Part shown: one piece after another, positions 53,737 to 63,155 of the stretch
Position numbering within the stretch: position 1 is the stretch's first letter
How the letters are laid out: every line of letters begins with the position of its first letter
Origin: Streptomyces sp. MMG1533
GTDB taxonomy: Bacteria > Actinomycetota > Actinomycetes > Streptomycetales > Streptomycetaceae
Direction: 5' to 3'
DNA length: 64,000 bases
NCBI RefSeq assembly: GCF_001279775.1
Contig: NZ_LGDG01000001.1
Coordinates: 186,001-250,000, forward strand
The notes under the pieces: generated by a model
Seen by the model: only the letters and a program-made list of their open reading frames with translations
Told to the model about the DNA's origin: nothing
Database searches by the model: none
Program-made: the position numbers and the translations under genes

Positions 53737-55242
53737 ATGCGCAACGAGGGACTGGGGTCGTGGCCCGCACGCCGGGCCCGCAAGACCCCGCACCGCACCG
53801 CCCTGGTTCACGGTGAGCAGTCGACGGACTACCGCACATTGCATACACGCACCATCCGTCTCGCCCACGCCCTGCGCGCCCGGGGCATCAGGCGCGGCGA
53901 CCGCATCGCCTACCTCGGCCCCAACCACCCCTCCTACCTGGAGACCCTGTTCGCGGCAGGCACACTCGGTGCCGTCTTCGTCCCCCTCAACACCCGCCTG
54001 GCCGGCCCGGAGATCGCCTACCAGCTGGCCGACTCCGGCGCCAAGGCGCTCGTCTACGGCCCGTCGTTCCAGGGGCTGGTCGCCGGGCTGCCGGGCAGCA
54101 CGGACGTACGGACGTACGTCGAGGTCGGCGCCGAGTACGAGCAAGCGCTGGCGGAGGCCGCCACCGAGCCCATCGACGAGCCCGTCGCGGCCGACGACAC
54201 CTGCATCATCATGTACACCTCGGGCACCACCGGTCGGCCCAAGGGCGCGATGCTCACCCATGGCAACCTCACCTGGAACGCGATCAACGTCCTGGTCGAC
54301 ACCGACCTGATCGCCGACGAACGCGCCCTGGTCTCCGCCCCGTTGTTCCACACGGCCGGTCTGAACATGCTCACCCTGCCGGTCCTCCTCAAGGGCGGCA
54401 CCTGCGTCCTGGTCGAGGCCTTCGACCCGGACGCCACCTTCGACCTGGTCGAACGGCACCGGATCACCTTCATGTTCGGCGTGCCGACGATGTTCGACCA
54501 GATCGCCCGGCATCCGCGCTGGAAGGACGCCGACCTGTCGTCCCTGCGGATCCTCACCTGCGGCGGCTCCCCGGTGCCGTCACCCCTCATCGCCGCGTAC
54601 CAGGCACGCGGCCTGACCTTCCTCCAGGGCTACGGCATGACGGAGGCGGCCCCAGGGACACTGTTCCTGGACGCCGAACACGCGGTGAGCAAGGCGGGTT
54701 CGGCCGGGGTGCCGCACTTCTTCAGCGACGTACGGGTGGTACGGCCGGACCTGGCTCCCGTCGCCACCGACGAGACCGGCGAGGTCGTGGTCCGCGGGCC
54801 GCACGTCATGCCCGGCTACTGGGGGCTGCCCGAGGAGACGGCCGCCTCCTTCGTGGACGGCTGGTTCCGCAGCGGGGACGCCGCCCGCGTCGACGAGGAC
54901 GGCTACGTCTTCATCGTCGACCGCATCAAGGACATGATCATCTCGGGTGGCGAGAACATCTACCCCGCCGAGATCGAGGACCTGCTCCTCGCCCACCCGG
55001 ACATCGTCGAGTGCGCGGTCATCGGCGTGCCCGACGACAAGTGGGGCGAGGTGCCGCGCGCGGTCGTCGTGCCGCGCGAGGGCGCCTCGCCGGACCCCGA
55101 CGAGGTGCTGGCCGCGCTCGCCGGCCGGCTCGCCAAGTACAAGATCCCGAAGTCGGTCGTCATCGCGGACGAACTCCCGCGCACCGCCTCCGGAAAGCTC
55201 CTCAAGTCCCGGGTGCGCAAGCGCTTCGGCACCAATTCCTGA
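53737..55242 (+). CDS. Acyl/aryl-CoA ligase (ANL superfamily)
   Basis: A 501-residue AMP-forming ligase. Core motifs are YTSGTTGRPKGAM (about 160-172), LTCGGSPVPSPLI, LQGYGMTEAAP, DGWFRSGDAARVDEDGYVFIVDRIKDMIISGGENIYPAEIE and the catalytic Lys in PRTASGKLLKSRVR. The size is at the short end for fatty acyl-CoA synthetases and is typical of FadD3 or benzoate/cyclohexanecarboxylate-type ligases. It would activate an organic acid as the CoA thioester before the SDR and MaoC steps. Coupled in the operon with an 11-bp gap. Confidence 0.88.
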   Translation: MRNEGLGSWPARRARKTPHRTALVHGEQSTDYRTLHTRTIRLAHALRARGIRRGDRIAYLGPNHPSYLETLFAAGTLGAVFVPLNTRLAGPEIAYQLADSGAKALVYGPSFQGLVAGLPGSTDVRTYVEVGAEYEQALAEAATEPIDEPVAADDTCIIMYTSGTTGRPKGAMLTHGNLTWNAINVLVDTDLIADERALVSAPLFHTAGLNMLTLPVLLKGGTCVLVEAFDPDATFDLVERHRITFMFGVPTMFDQIARHPRWKDADLSSLRILTCGGSPVPSPLIAAYQARGLTFLQGYGMTEAAPGTLFLDAEHAVSKAGSAGVPHFFSDVRVVRPDLAPVATDETGEVVVRGPHVMPGYWGLPEETAASFVDGWFRSGDAARVDEDGYVFIVDRIKDMIISGGENIYPAEIEDLLLAHPDIVECAVIGVPDDKWGEVPRAVVVPREGASPDPDEVLAALAGRLAKYKIPKSVVIADELPRTASGKLLKSRVRKRFGTNS

Positions 55243-55255
55243 CGTTCATTTCACC

Positions 55256-55283
55256 TTCGACTCTCAGCTTTCGACTCTCAGCT
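55256..55283. repeat. 14-bp tandem duplication before the MaoC gene
   Basis: TTCGACTCTCAGCT is duplicated perfectly (55256-55269 and 55270-55283) in the short gap before the MaoC ribosome-binding site TAAGGAA. Confidence 0.8.
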
Positions 55284-55295
55284 AAGGAACGCCAC

Positions 55296-55751
55296 ATGGG
55301 CATCACCGTCAACGGCCTCGACGAACTGAAGAAGCTTGCCGGCAGCGACCTCGGCACCAGCGAGTGGATCGAGGTCACGCAGGAGCGCATCAACACCTTC
55401 GCCGACGCCACCGGCGACCACCAGTGGATCCACGTGGACCCGGAGAAGGCCGCGGCGGGCCCCTTCGGTGCCCCCATCGCGCACGGCTATCTCACCCTCT
55501 CCCTCTTCATCCCGCTGTTCACCGAGCTGTTGGACGTCCAGGGCGTGACCACGAAGGTCAACTACGGCCTGAACAAGGTGCGTTTCCCCTCCCCGGTGAA
55601 GGTGGGCTCGCGCATCCGGCTGGTGGGGAAGCTGGCCGAGGTCGAGGACGTGCCCGGCGGTGTGCAGATAGCCGTCGACGGGACCATCGAGATCGAGGGC
55701 GGGGCGAAGCCGGCGGCGGTGCTGCAGAGCCTGTCGCGGTTCTACGCCTGA
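55296..55751 (+). CDS. MaoC-family (R)-specific enoyl-CoA hydratase
   Basis: A 151-residue hot-dog fold hydratase. The hydratase-2 motif with the catalytic Asp and His is visible in DATGDHQWIHVDPEKAAAGPFGAPIAHGYLTLSL, followed by NYGLNKVRFPSPVKVGSRIRL. It adds water to a 2-enoyl-CoA to give the (R)-3-hydroxyacyl-CoA, which the SDR of the same operon can oxidise. ATG 55296 has AAGGAA upstream. It is the last gene of the operon and converges on the secreted-protein gene 23 bp away. Confidence 0.9.
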   Translation: MGITVNGLDELKKLAGSDLGTSEWIEVTQERINTFADATGDHQWIHVDPEKAAAGPFGAPIAHGYLTLSLFIPLFTELLDVQGVTTKVNYGLNKVRFPSPVKVGSRIRLVGKLAEVEDVPGGVQIAVDGTIEIEGGAKPAAVLQSLSRFYA

Positions 55752-55774
55752 GGGTTCACCGCACCTCCCGTCGA

Positions 55775-56623
55775 TCAGTCCGTGACCTGCTTGTACGAGT
55801 GGACGGCGGTCGCCACCGCACACACGCCCGGCGGGATCATCTCCACCCGCAGGGTCCCGCTGTTCACGTCGTAGTCGAGGCCCTCCGTCTCGAACGTGCC
55901 CGTGCACACGCTGCGCTGCGGGAGCGCGAACAGGCTCTTCACCGAGCCGGTGACCGGCTGTCCGTCCAGTCCCCGCGACAGTTCGACCTGGAGGAGCGGC
56001 CGGATCTCGGGGAACAGGGTGCCGGTGGCGTCGTTCGACGCGCACAGCAGGCGGGTGCCCGTCACGAAGTCGCAGCCCTGGATGTCGCGGACCTTCTTGT
56101 CCAGGGTGATCTGCCAGGCCTCCTTCAGATCACCTCCCGTCGGGAGAGTGGCCGGGTTGAGCAGCGGGGCGGGAAAGACCTGAAGTCTGCTCTGCTCGCC
56201 CCACTCGCCCGACACCAGCCACTGGCCGTCGGGCGAGACGGTGGCGAAGGAGTTGTTCAGCTTCTCACCCGGGTTGAGCCGGTGGACGTACTCGTAGCGC
56301 TTCCCGGTCGGCCCGGTCACCGCGAACATCTTCGACGTGGCCGTGTCCGCACCCTGGTAGGCGTCGAAGACGTACCCGCGCGCGATGTCCGGGTCACCGA
56401 TGTGGTTCCAGCCCTTGACGCGCAGGTCCAGCGGGACGGAGGCGAGGCCGCGGTACAGCAGCGAGCCGTCCGCGCGACTGGCCAGGCCCTGCCCGCCGCC
56501 GAGGGTGTCGGTGTACGCCGTGCCGGTCGTCGCCCAGTGCGGCTCGCCGGTGGCCGACGCGGTGCCCGCGCCGAGCGTGAGAGCACCCGATAAGCAAGCC
56601 AGAGCAACTAGATGACGCTTCAT
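55775..56623 (-). CDS. Secreted protein of unknown function
   Basis: A 282-residue protein with a clear Sec signal (MKRHLVALACLSGALTLGAGTASA). The mature part has beta-propeller-like phrases (LASRADGSLLYRG, FATVSPDGQWLVSGEWG, TGTRLLCASND, EGLDYDVNSGTLRVEMIPP) and several cysteines, two of which could pair (GCDF, LLCAS). I do not recognise a named family. Its ATG overlaps the stop of the PHP-type hydrolase (ATGA), so it belongs to the same operon and probably acts outside the cell with the two exported hydrolases. Confidence 0.75.
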   Translation of the reverse strand: MKRHLVALACLSGALTLGAGTASATGEPHWATTGTAYTDTLGGGQGLASRADGSLLYRGLASVPLDLRVKGWNHIGDPDIARGYVFDAYQGADTATSKMFAVTGPTGKRYEYVHRLNPGEKLNNSFATVSPDGQWLVSGEWGEQSRLQVFPAPLLNPATLPTGGDLKEAWQITLDKKVRDIQGCDFVTGTRLLCASNDATGTLFPEIRPLLQVELSRGLDGQPVTGSVKSLFALPQRSVCTGTFETEGLDYDVNSGTLRVEMIPPGVCAVATAVHSYKQVTD

Positions 56624-58290
56624 CAGGCACCTGCCACGTCGACGAAGATGGGGTTGGAATAGAACCACGTATCGGCCCACGGGTCACCGTCCCCGGGCGC
56701 GTGCGGAATGGGCCCGTGCGGGTCGACGGAGGCGCCCAGGTAGCCCGCTGCGTTGCGGTTGCCGTCGCTGCCGCGCAGCCGGACGTAGAAGGACTCGTCC
56801 CCGGCGGTCAGCGGGATGCGCAGGGTGTACGTCCCCTCGCGGCCGCTCACGTCCTTCGACCGGACGACCTTGGTGTCGGGCGCCCGCCAGGTGTCCCGGT
56901 CGGTCACCGGTCCGCGCACGGCACCCCGGATGACGTCCACGTGCGCCAACTCCGGCAGGATTCCCTGGGCGTTGGGCCGCGAGGTCGTCGTCACGGTGAC
57001 GTCCAGGGCGAGCTTCTCGCCCTTGCGGACGCGCAGCCGGCCGCCGAGCGTGACGCCCCGGCCGTGGTCGTACTCGCGCTTCAACCGCACCTCCAGTCCG
57101 TCCAGCAGATGCCCGTGGTCGAGCCAGACGCGCCCCGCGCGCAGTCCCGCCATCACCGCGCGATAGCCGTAGCGGGTGACGCCGACGTGGGTGCGGCTGA
57201 ACTGGCCGGGCCAGAAGTCGCTGCCGGGCTGCGGGGTGTCCGTGTTCACCGGGTCGGGGAGCTTGCCGGTGTTGTCGAAGTTCTGCCCGGCCGGCCAGTC
57301 GCCGTTCTTCCAGGTGTCGAACACCACCCGGTGGGCGTCGGAGTTGGTGGTGACGGAGAACAGCTTGCCCTCGGCGAGCATCGCGTCCCACAGCCCGCCG
57401 ACGGTCGCGGTCGCCCAGTCGAAACCGCCGTAGGTGAGATAGGCGTCCGCCGGATAACCGGCCCACGACTGCGCCGACGGCTTGTTCTCGTACTCGCCCC
57501 GGATCGACGTCGTCCCGCGCCAGCCGGGTATGGCCGCGCCCTGGGCGCCCGGAGCGCCCTCCATGCCGACCATGATCTCGGGCGCCGCGTCCCGCCAGTT
57601 GCGCATCTCGTGCGGGGAGTCGATGCCCAGGCGCAGCGGGTGGTTGGCGAGCACCAGCACGTCGTCGACGTAGCCGTTGCGCCGCTGCTCGGCCAGCCAC
57701 TGGATGGCCTTGACGGCGTGCGCCTCGTTGCGGGCGGTGTCGGCGTCGGCGGCGCCGCCCTTGTCGTAGCCGAGCAGCTTGCCGTCGTAGGCCAGCTCGA
57801 ACCGGGTGAGCAGATCGACCTCGTGGGGGCCGGGTGCGGCGAAGACCGTGCAGTGTTCGGCGGCCGGGATGTACCACTCCAGGCCCTGGAAGATCAGCTG
57901 GCGCGGGTTCTCGGCGCGGGCCTTGAGGATCTCTTCGTGTTCCATCTGCGCGCCGAGGTTCGCGTGCCCGAAGTTGGAGTGCTCGTTGAAGACCATCCAG
58001 TCCAGGCCGTACCGGGCGCCCGCGGTGGCCAGTTGGGAGAACGTGTACTTGGCGTCGTGGCTGTAGACGGTGTGGATGTGGTGGTCGCCGACCAGATAGG
58101 CGAGGTACGGATCGTCGCCGCCGTAGCGCTGCTCGGAGGCCGCCGCGGGCACGGCCGTGGGGCCGAGGGCGAACGCGGCGCCGAACAGGCCCGCCCGGCG
58201 CAGGAGTTGGCGTCGGGAGACGCCCTGCGGGTCGAGATCGGCGGGGGAGACGGACGGGTCGGCCCAGGAGGGCAGCTGCTGCTCGGTCAT
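56623..58290 (-). CDS. Tat-exported PHP-domain metallohydrolase (CehA/McbA-like)
   Basis: A 555-residue exported protein. The twin-arginine leader is VSRRQLLRRAGLFGAAFALG. The PHP domain shows GDHHIHTVYSHDAKYTFSQLA, MVFNEHSNFGHANLG, QGLEWYIPAAEHCTVF, VLANHPLRLG and SVTTNSDAHRVVF, which together provide the His/Asp/Glu metal cluster. Relatives include carbamate hydrolases CehA/McbA and phosphoesterases. A C-terminal beta-rich region follows about residue 400. It lies 40 bp after the metallophosphoesterase and overlaps the next gene. A phosphoester or carbamate substrate outside the cell is likely. Confidence 0.85.
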   Translation of the reverse strand: MTEQQLPSWADPSVSPADLDPQGVSRRQLLRRAGLFGAAFALGPTAVPAAASEQRYGGDDPYLAYLVGDHHIHTVYSHDAKYTFSQLATAGARYGLDWMVFNEHSNFGHANLGAQMEHEEILKARAENPRQLIFQGLEWYIPAAEHCTVFAAPGPHEVDLLTRFELAYDGKLLGYDKGGAADADTARNEAHAVKAIQWLAEQRRNGYVDDVLVLANHPLRLGIDSPHEMRNWRDAAPEIMVGMEGAPGAQGAAIPGWRGTTSIRGEYENKPSAQSWAGYPADAYLTYGGFDWATATVGGLWDAMLAEGKLFSVTTNSDAHRVVFDTWKNGDWPAGQNFDNTGKLPDPVNTDTPQPGSDFWPGQFSRTHVGVTRYGYRAVMAGLRAGRVWLDHGHLLDGLEVRLKREYDHGRGVTLGGRLRVRKGEKLALDVTVTTTSRPNAQGILPELAHVDVIRGAVRGPVTDRDTWRAPDTKVVRSKDVSGREGTYTLRIPLTAGDESFYVRLRGSDGNRNAAGYLGASVDPHGPIPHAPGDGDPWADTWFYSNPIFVDVAGA

Positions 58291-58330
58291 CGTGGTCCTT
58301 CGTTGCACTTCGTGGTCCGTGAAGACGAGG

Positions 58331-60175
58331 TCAGTGGTTCATGAACGACGTGACGGGCAGCGCCCGTTCGACGATGCGGACGTCGCCGAGCCGGCCGTGG
58401 AGGATCTGGTCGATGGAGCCGCCGTACTCGTAGCCGCCCAGCAGCCACGGCAGCCCGACCGAGGTGATGCCGACGGAGGAGGCGTGCGGATTGCGGGCGA
58501 CGGGGCAGCCCTGGACGTACATCGTCGTGTGGGAACCGTCGTTGACGACGGCGACGTGCCACCACACCTCCCGGGCCGTCTCGTCGCCCCAGTTCGTGGC
58601 GATGCCCTGCTGGTTGAGCGGACGGACCGCCCACTGCGGGCCGGGGCCGTCGGACAGGGAGAGCGTGGCCAGCGGCTCGTCCGGGTCGTCCTCGGTCTTG
58701 CCCGCGGCGCCGCCGGTGCCGGTGCGGCTGACGAGCCCGGACCAGGCGTTGCGGGAGGGGTCCCAGTCGGCGGGGACGCGGTAGAAGGCCTCGATGGTGT
58801 AACCGGCCCTGAACGTCGTCGAGTTGAGTGGCGCACCGTCGACCGTGCGCAGATAGGCGCCCTTCAGCGGGGGCTTGCCGCCGTGGAACTCCAGGCTGCC
58901 GTGGCCGGGTTGATCCGGGTGGTGGTCCGAGGACCAGGTCAGCGTGGAGCCGCCGACCGTGACGAGGGTGAGGTCGTTGCCGCGTCCGGACAGGTCACGG
59001 ACCGTGCCGGTGACGGCCGCTCCGTCGTCGTGCCCGTCGAAGCGCCAGTAGGCGACCGTGCCAGGGAGCAGCATCTTCGACGCCGGACGTGCCGGGCGCG
59101 GAGGCACCGGGGCGAAGCCGGCGAAGCGGTCCGCGAAGTCGATGTCGACCGAGAACCGGTCGGCGTCGCCGCTCAGCTCGATCTCCTGCCGCTCCAGCTC
59201 GTTGAGCCCCTGCGCGGCCCGGCCCAGGATCCACGGGGAGACCGTCTCCACGTCGATGACGTTCCGGTCCAGGTCGAAGTGGTAGAGGCGGATCATCGCC
59301 GCGCCGCCGAAGTAGCGGTTCTGGTAGTTCGTCAGGTGGAGGTGGACCTCATGTCCGGCCGCGTTCTTGCGGGTTGCGCGGCCGGCGGGCCAGTAGTGCC
59401 CGTTGAGGGTGAGGAAGATCTGGTCGTGGTCCTCGATCAGCTGGTCCCACAGCTGCTGCCCGTACACCGACAGGCTGTCGTCCTCGACGACCAGCTCGTG
59501 CGTGGTGAGGATCACCGGAGTCTTCGGGTGCCGGGCGATGACCTCCCTGGCCCATGCGTACCCCTTCGCCGACAGCCGCCAGTCCAGCGCGAGCACCATC
59601 CACTCCCGGCCGGCCGCCTTGAAGAGGTGGAAGGTGTTGTAGCCGTCCGGGGAGGCGTCGCCGAACGTCGGCTTGCCCTGGAACCGCTGCGGCCCGAAGG
59701 CGTCCAGGTACGGCGTCGAGCCCCGCTGGTCGTCGGTCGACGACTTCACGTCGTGGTTGCCGGCCAGGACGCTGTAGCCGACGCCGCGCCGGTCCAGCAG
59801 CCCGAACGCCTCGCTGATCGCGGTGACTTCGCTCTGGGCGCCGTTCTCCGTGAGGTCGCCGAGGTGGGACAGGAAGACGATGTTCTCTTCCTCGCCGTGC
59901 TCCAGCAGATAGCGCAGGGACGCCTCGAACGGCGCCCTGTCGATGCTGGGCCCGTCGAAGAGGTACTGCGTGTCGGGCATGACGGCGAGGGTGAAGCGGC
60001 TGCTGTCGGGGTCGGGCCGCCAGGCGGCGGAAGCCGGGGCTGCCTCGGCGGCCGTCGGCAGTGCGAGGCCGGCCGTCGCGGCGGCGCCCAGGAGCGCTGT
60101 CGCCCGCAGGAAACCGCGTCTTCCGGCACCGGCCTGCGCGGCCTCGCCCTGGTTGTGCTCATGCGAAACGCACAC
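58331..60175 (-). CDS. Tat-exported metallophosphoesterase with C-terminal LamG domain
   Basis: A 614-residue exported protein. The leader GRRGFLRATALLGAAATAGLALPTAAEA is twin-arginine type. The calcineurin-like domain is complete: VMPDTQYL, SHLGDLTENG, LAGNHDV, ILTTHELV and LTLNGHYW. From about residue 390 a LamG/concanavalin-like domain follows (TVAYWRFDGHDDGAAV, YTIEAFYRVP, WWHVAVVNDGSHTTMYVQG, GRLGDVRIVERAL). GTG 60175 has GGAG upstream. It lies 52 bp after the GH2 gene in the same direction. It probably dephosphorylates an extracellular carbohydrate or lipid, with LamG as a binding module. Confidence 0.88.
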   Translation of the reverse strand: MCVSHEHNQGEAAQAGAGRRGFLRATALLGAAATAGLALPTAAEAAPASAAWRPDPDSSRFTLAVMPDTQYLFDGPSIDRAPFEASLRYLLEHGEEENIVFLSHLGDLTENGAQSEVTAISEAFGLLDRRGVGYSVLAGNHDVKSSTDDQRGSTPYLDAFGPQRFQGKPTFGDASPDGYNTFHLFKAAGREWMVLALDWRLSAKGYAWAREVIARHPKTPVILTTHELVVEDDSLSVYGQQLWDQLIEDHDQIFLTLNGHYWPAGRATRKNAAGHEVHLHLTNYQNRYFGGAAMIRLYHFDLDRNVIDVETVSPWILGRAAQGLNELERQEIELSGDADRFSVDIDFADRFAGFAPVPPRPARPASKMLLPGTVAYWRFDGHDDGAAVTGTVRDLSGRGNDLTLVTVGGSTLTWSSDHHPDQPGHGSLEFHGGKPPLKGAYLRTVDGAPLNSTTFRAGYTIEAFYRVPADWDPSRNAWSGLVSRTGTGGAAGKTEDDPDEPLATLSLSDGPGPQWAVRPLNQQGIATNWGDETAREVWWHVAVVNDGSHTTMYVQGCPVARNPHASSVGITSVGLPWLLGGYEYGGSIDQILHGRLGDVRIVERALPVTSFMNH

Positions 60176-60227
60176 GTGTGCTCCGTAACACTGCGTAAGA
60201 GGTGACAGAGGAGGCGTGGGGGGTGGG

Positions 60228-63155
60228 TCAGAGAGTGCGCAGGGTCCAGCTCCAGCGATGGACGCCCGGTGGGACGAGATACGAGGGTGAGGTGTCGGGC
60301 CCGCACGAGGCGGTGCCCAGTCCACGGTGGGCCGCGTCGAGATGGACGACGCACCCCGCCCGCGGGACGAGTTCGTCGTGATGTGTCGCGGCGGTCAGAT
60401 CCTCGGCCCGGTAACGGGTCACGGACACCTGCCGCGGCTCGTCCAGCACGACCGACAGACCGGTGGCGTCCGGCGCCGACAGCGTGAACTGCCGTACGCC
60501 GTAACGCCCGCCACTCTCCTGCGGACGCAGATAGGGGGTGAACAACTCGTCCACGGGCACGGAGTGATGGCCGACGGGTGCGCCGAAGCCGCGGTCCGGA
60601 TACGACTCCCAGGGGCCCTGCCCGTACCACTCCATCAGGTCGAGGTCCGGCACCGTCTCGAACACGGACCCGACCCGCGCCACATCGGCGAGCCCGTCCG
60701 GCAGTTCGGCCCGCTCCTCGACGCGGATGCCGCCCTCGACCGGCGCGAACACCTGCACATGGCGGACGACGCCCGGCTCCGCCGCGTACTCCGTGTGCAC
60801 GGTGACCTGCCCCGCCGCCCGGCGTACGTCGACGACCTTGCGCACCAGCGTGTCCAGCCCCCAGGCCCGCCAGCGCAGAGCCATGCCACCCAGCTCGTCG
60901 TTGTCGGTGGGCGCCCGCCACAGTGAGAGAACGGGGGCGGAGGCGAGCAGGGGATGGAGCAGCAGCCCCTCCCCGTCGACCTCGACGGAACGGTTCTGCA
61001 CCACCGGGGCGGACCGCTTCGGCTCAGCCGCGCGCAGCCGCACCTGCGGCAGACACACCACCGTCCCGCGCGGCGCCCACGGCTCGTCGTCGGCGGTCGT
61101 GACCCGCAGCGTCAGCCACGCCTCGCCGCCGTCGCGAGGCAGCTCGAACGGCAGCGGCACCGCCGCCGTCTCGCCCGGGCGCAGATCGGGGAGTTCGGCC
61201 GGAGCGGTCAGCGTGCCGCCGTCGGCCAGGGCCAGCCTCCACTCCGCGGACAGCCAGTCCAGTGAGCGGAAGTGCTGGTGGTTGCCGATGACGATGCCCT
61301 CGTGCCGGAAGCACTCCAGCCGCACCGGCGCCGCGATCTCCCGGTGCTCGTACATCACGGGCTTGGGCGTCCGGTCCGGGAAGACGACCCCGTCCGCGAT
61401 GAACGCGCCGTCGTGGATCCGCTCCCCGAAGTCGCCGCCGTACGCCCAGCGGTGGCCGGGCGCGGCGACACCGTTGTCATAGAGTCCGGCGCCCCCTCGC
61501 CCGACCGGTCTTCCGTCGTTCACACGCTGAAGGATGCCGTGGTCCCAGAACTCCCAGATGAAGCCGCCCTGAAGACCCGGGGTGGACTCGATGGCCGCCC
61601 AGTGGTCCGCGAGGGTGCCGTTGCTGTTGCCCATCGCGTGGGAGTACTCGCACTGGATCAGCGGCTTGGTCTGCTCGCCGGACAGCGCGTGTGCGACGCA
61701 GTCCTCCAGCGGGGCGTACATCGGGCAGGCGATGTCGGAGGCGAGCTCCGGGTCCGCCCAGCCGAGCTTGGCGGCGCCCTCGTACTGGATCGGCCGGGTC
61801 GGATCGTGCCGGCGCACCCAGCCCGCCGCCGCGTCGTGGTTCGCGCCGTAGTCGGACTCGTTGCCCAGCGACCAGATGAGGACCGAGGGGTGGTTCTTGT
61901 CCCGCAGCACCATCCGCGAGACCCGGTCCACGAAGGCGTTCAGATAGCGCGGGTCGTCGGCGATCTCGTGGGCGTGGTCGTGGGACTCGATGTCCGCCTC
62001 GTCCACGACGTAGAAGCCCAGTTCGTCGGCGAGGTCGTACAGCGCCGGATCGCCCGGGTAGTGCGAGGTGCGGATCGCGTTGAAGCCGAAGCGCTTCAGC
62101 AGGACCAGGTCCGCGCGCAGGTCGTCGTACGACACCGTCCGCCCGGTCAGCGGATGGAAGTCGTGCCGGTTGACGCCCCGGACGAACACCCGCTCTCCGT
62201 TGACCAGCAGGTCCCGCCCGACGATCTCGACGTCCCGGAAGCCGATCCGGTGGCGCGAGGCGTCGGCGACCGTGCCGTCGGCGCGGTGCAGCCGCACGGT
62301 CAGGTCGTACAGCTCGGGCGTCTCGGCGTTCCAGGCGCGCACGTCCGGGACGGTGGTCAGCAGCCGAGCCTCGCCGAGGAAGTCGGAGACGCGGTCGTCG
62401 TCGGCGTTGGCCCGGTCGAACTCCGTGTCCTGTGTGAGCAGTTGACCGTCCAGCTCCCCGCTGACGTACCACCCCTCGGGCAGCGCACCGCCCGCGTCCC
62501 GCACCCGGCAGTCGACCCGCAGGTCGCCGTACCGCCCCGCCCGCACGGTCACGTCGGCGAGGTGCAGCGGATCCGTCGCGTACAGCAGCACCGACCGCGT
62601 GATGCCCCCGTGCCACCACTGGTCCTGGTCCTCGATGTGCGAGGCGTCCGACCACTTCACGACCGTCAGCCGTACGACGGCCCGCTCGCCGGCGCGCACC
62701 GCTCCCGTCAGGTCGAACTCGGCGGCCAGATGGGAGTCCTTGGAGATGCCCACCGGCCGCCCGTCCACGTGCACCAGCAGCACGCTCTCGGCGGCGCCGA
62801 CCTGGAGCACGATCCGCCGTCCCGCCCACTGGGCGGGCACGTCCACCGTGCGTTCGTACACACCCGTCGGATTGTCGGCGGGCGACAGTGGAGGGAATGC
62901 TGCATACGGCATACGGACGTTGGTGTACTGCGGAAGGTCGTCGGTGTCCTGCATGGTCCAGACACCGGGGACGTACGACGACGACCACACGTCCGTGACC
63001 GGCGCGTCCGGCGCCGCCAGCAGCTGGAAACGCCAGTCGCCGTCCAGTCCCAGTGCCCCGGCGCGGCGGTCCGTGGCGTTCATCGGCAGCCGGCCCCAGG
63101 AGGTCACCTCGGGTGCCTCCCAGGGGCGGAGGGCGATCAGGGGATCGCTCGTCAT
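60228..63155 (-). CDS. GH2 beta-galactosidase (LacZ-type)
   Basis: A 975-residue cytoplasmic glycosidase with the five-domain LacZ plan. The jelly-roll start is GDWRFQLLAAPDAP, the barrel carries FVRGVNRHDFHP and IRTSHYPGDPALYDLADELGFYVVDEADIE, the acid/base Glu is in LIWSLGNESDYG (about residue 428) and the nucleophile in PLIQCEYSHAMGNS (about 500). The C-terminal small-chain domain ends with SPSYLVPPGVHRWSWTLRTL. ATG 63155 overlaps the ABC permease stop (ATGA). It hydrolyses beta-galactosides, probably the sugar brought in by the adjacent transporter. Confidence 0.93.
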   Translation of the reverse strand: MTSDPLIALRPWEAPEVTSWGRLPMNATDRRAGALGLDGDWRFQLLAAPDAPVTDVWSSSYVPGVWTMQDTDDLPQYTNVRMPYAAFPPLSPADNPTGVYERTVDVPAQWAGRRIVLQVGAAESVLLVHVDGRPVGISKDSHLAAEFDLTGAVRAGERAVVRLTVVKWSDASHIEDQDQWWHGGITRSVLLYATDPLHLADVTVRAGRYGDLRVDCRVRDAGGALPEGWYVSGELDGQLLTQDTEFDRANADDDRVSDFLGEARLLTTVPDVRAWNAETPELYDLTVRLHRADGTVADASRHRIGFRDVEIVGRDLLVNGERVFVRGVNRHDFHPLTGRTVSYDDLRADLVLLKRFGFNAIRTSHYPGDPALYDLADELGFYVVDEADIESHDHAHEIADDPRYLNAFVDRVSRMVLRDKNHPSVLIWSLGNESDYGANHDAAAGWVRRHDPTRPIQYEGAAKLGWADPELASDIACPMYAPLEDCVAHALSGEQTKPLIQCEYSHAMGNSNGTLADHWAAIESTPGLQGGFIWEFWDHGILQRVNDGRPVGRGGAGLYDNGVAAPGHRWAYGGDFGERIHDGAFIADGVVFPDRTPKPVMYEHREIAAPVRLECFRHEGIVIGNHQHFRSLDWLSAEWRLALADGGTLTAPAELPDLRPGETAAVPLPFELPRDGGEAWLTLRVTTADDEPWAPRGTVVCLPQVRLRAAEPKRSAPVVQNRSVEVDGEGLLLHPLLASAPVLSLWRAPTDNDELGGMALRWRAWGLDTLVRKVVDVRRAAGQVTVHTEYAAEPGVVRHVQVFAPVEGGIRVEERAELPDGLADVARVGSVFETVPDLDLMEWYGQGPWESYPDRGFGAPVGHHSVPVDELFTPYLRPQESGGRYGVRQFTLSAPDATGLSVVLDEPRQVSVTRYRAEDLTAATHHDELVPRAGCVVHLDAAHRGLGTASCGPDTSPSYLVPPGVHRWSWTLRTL

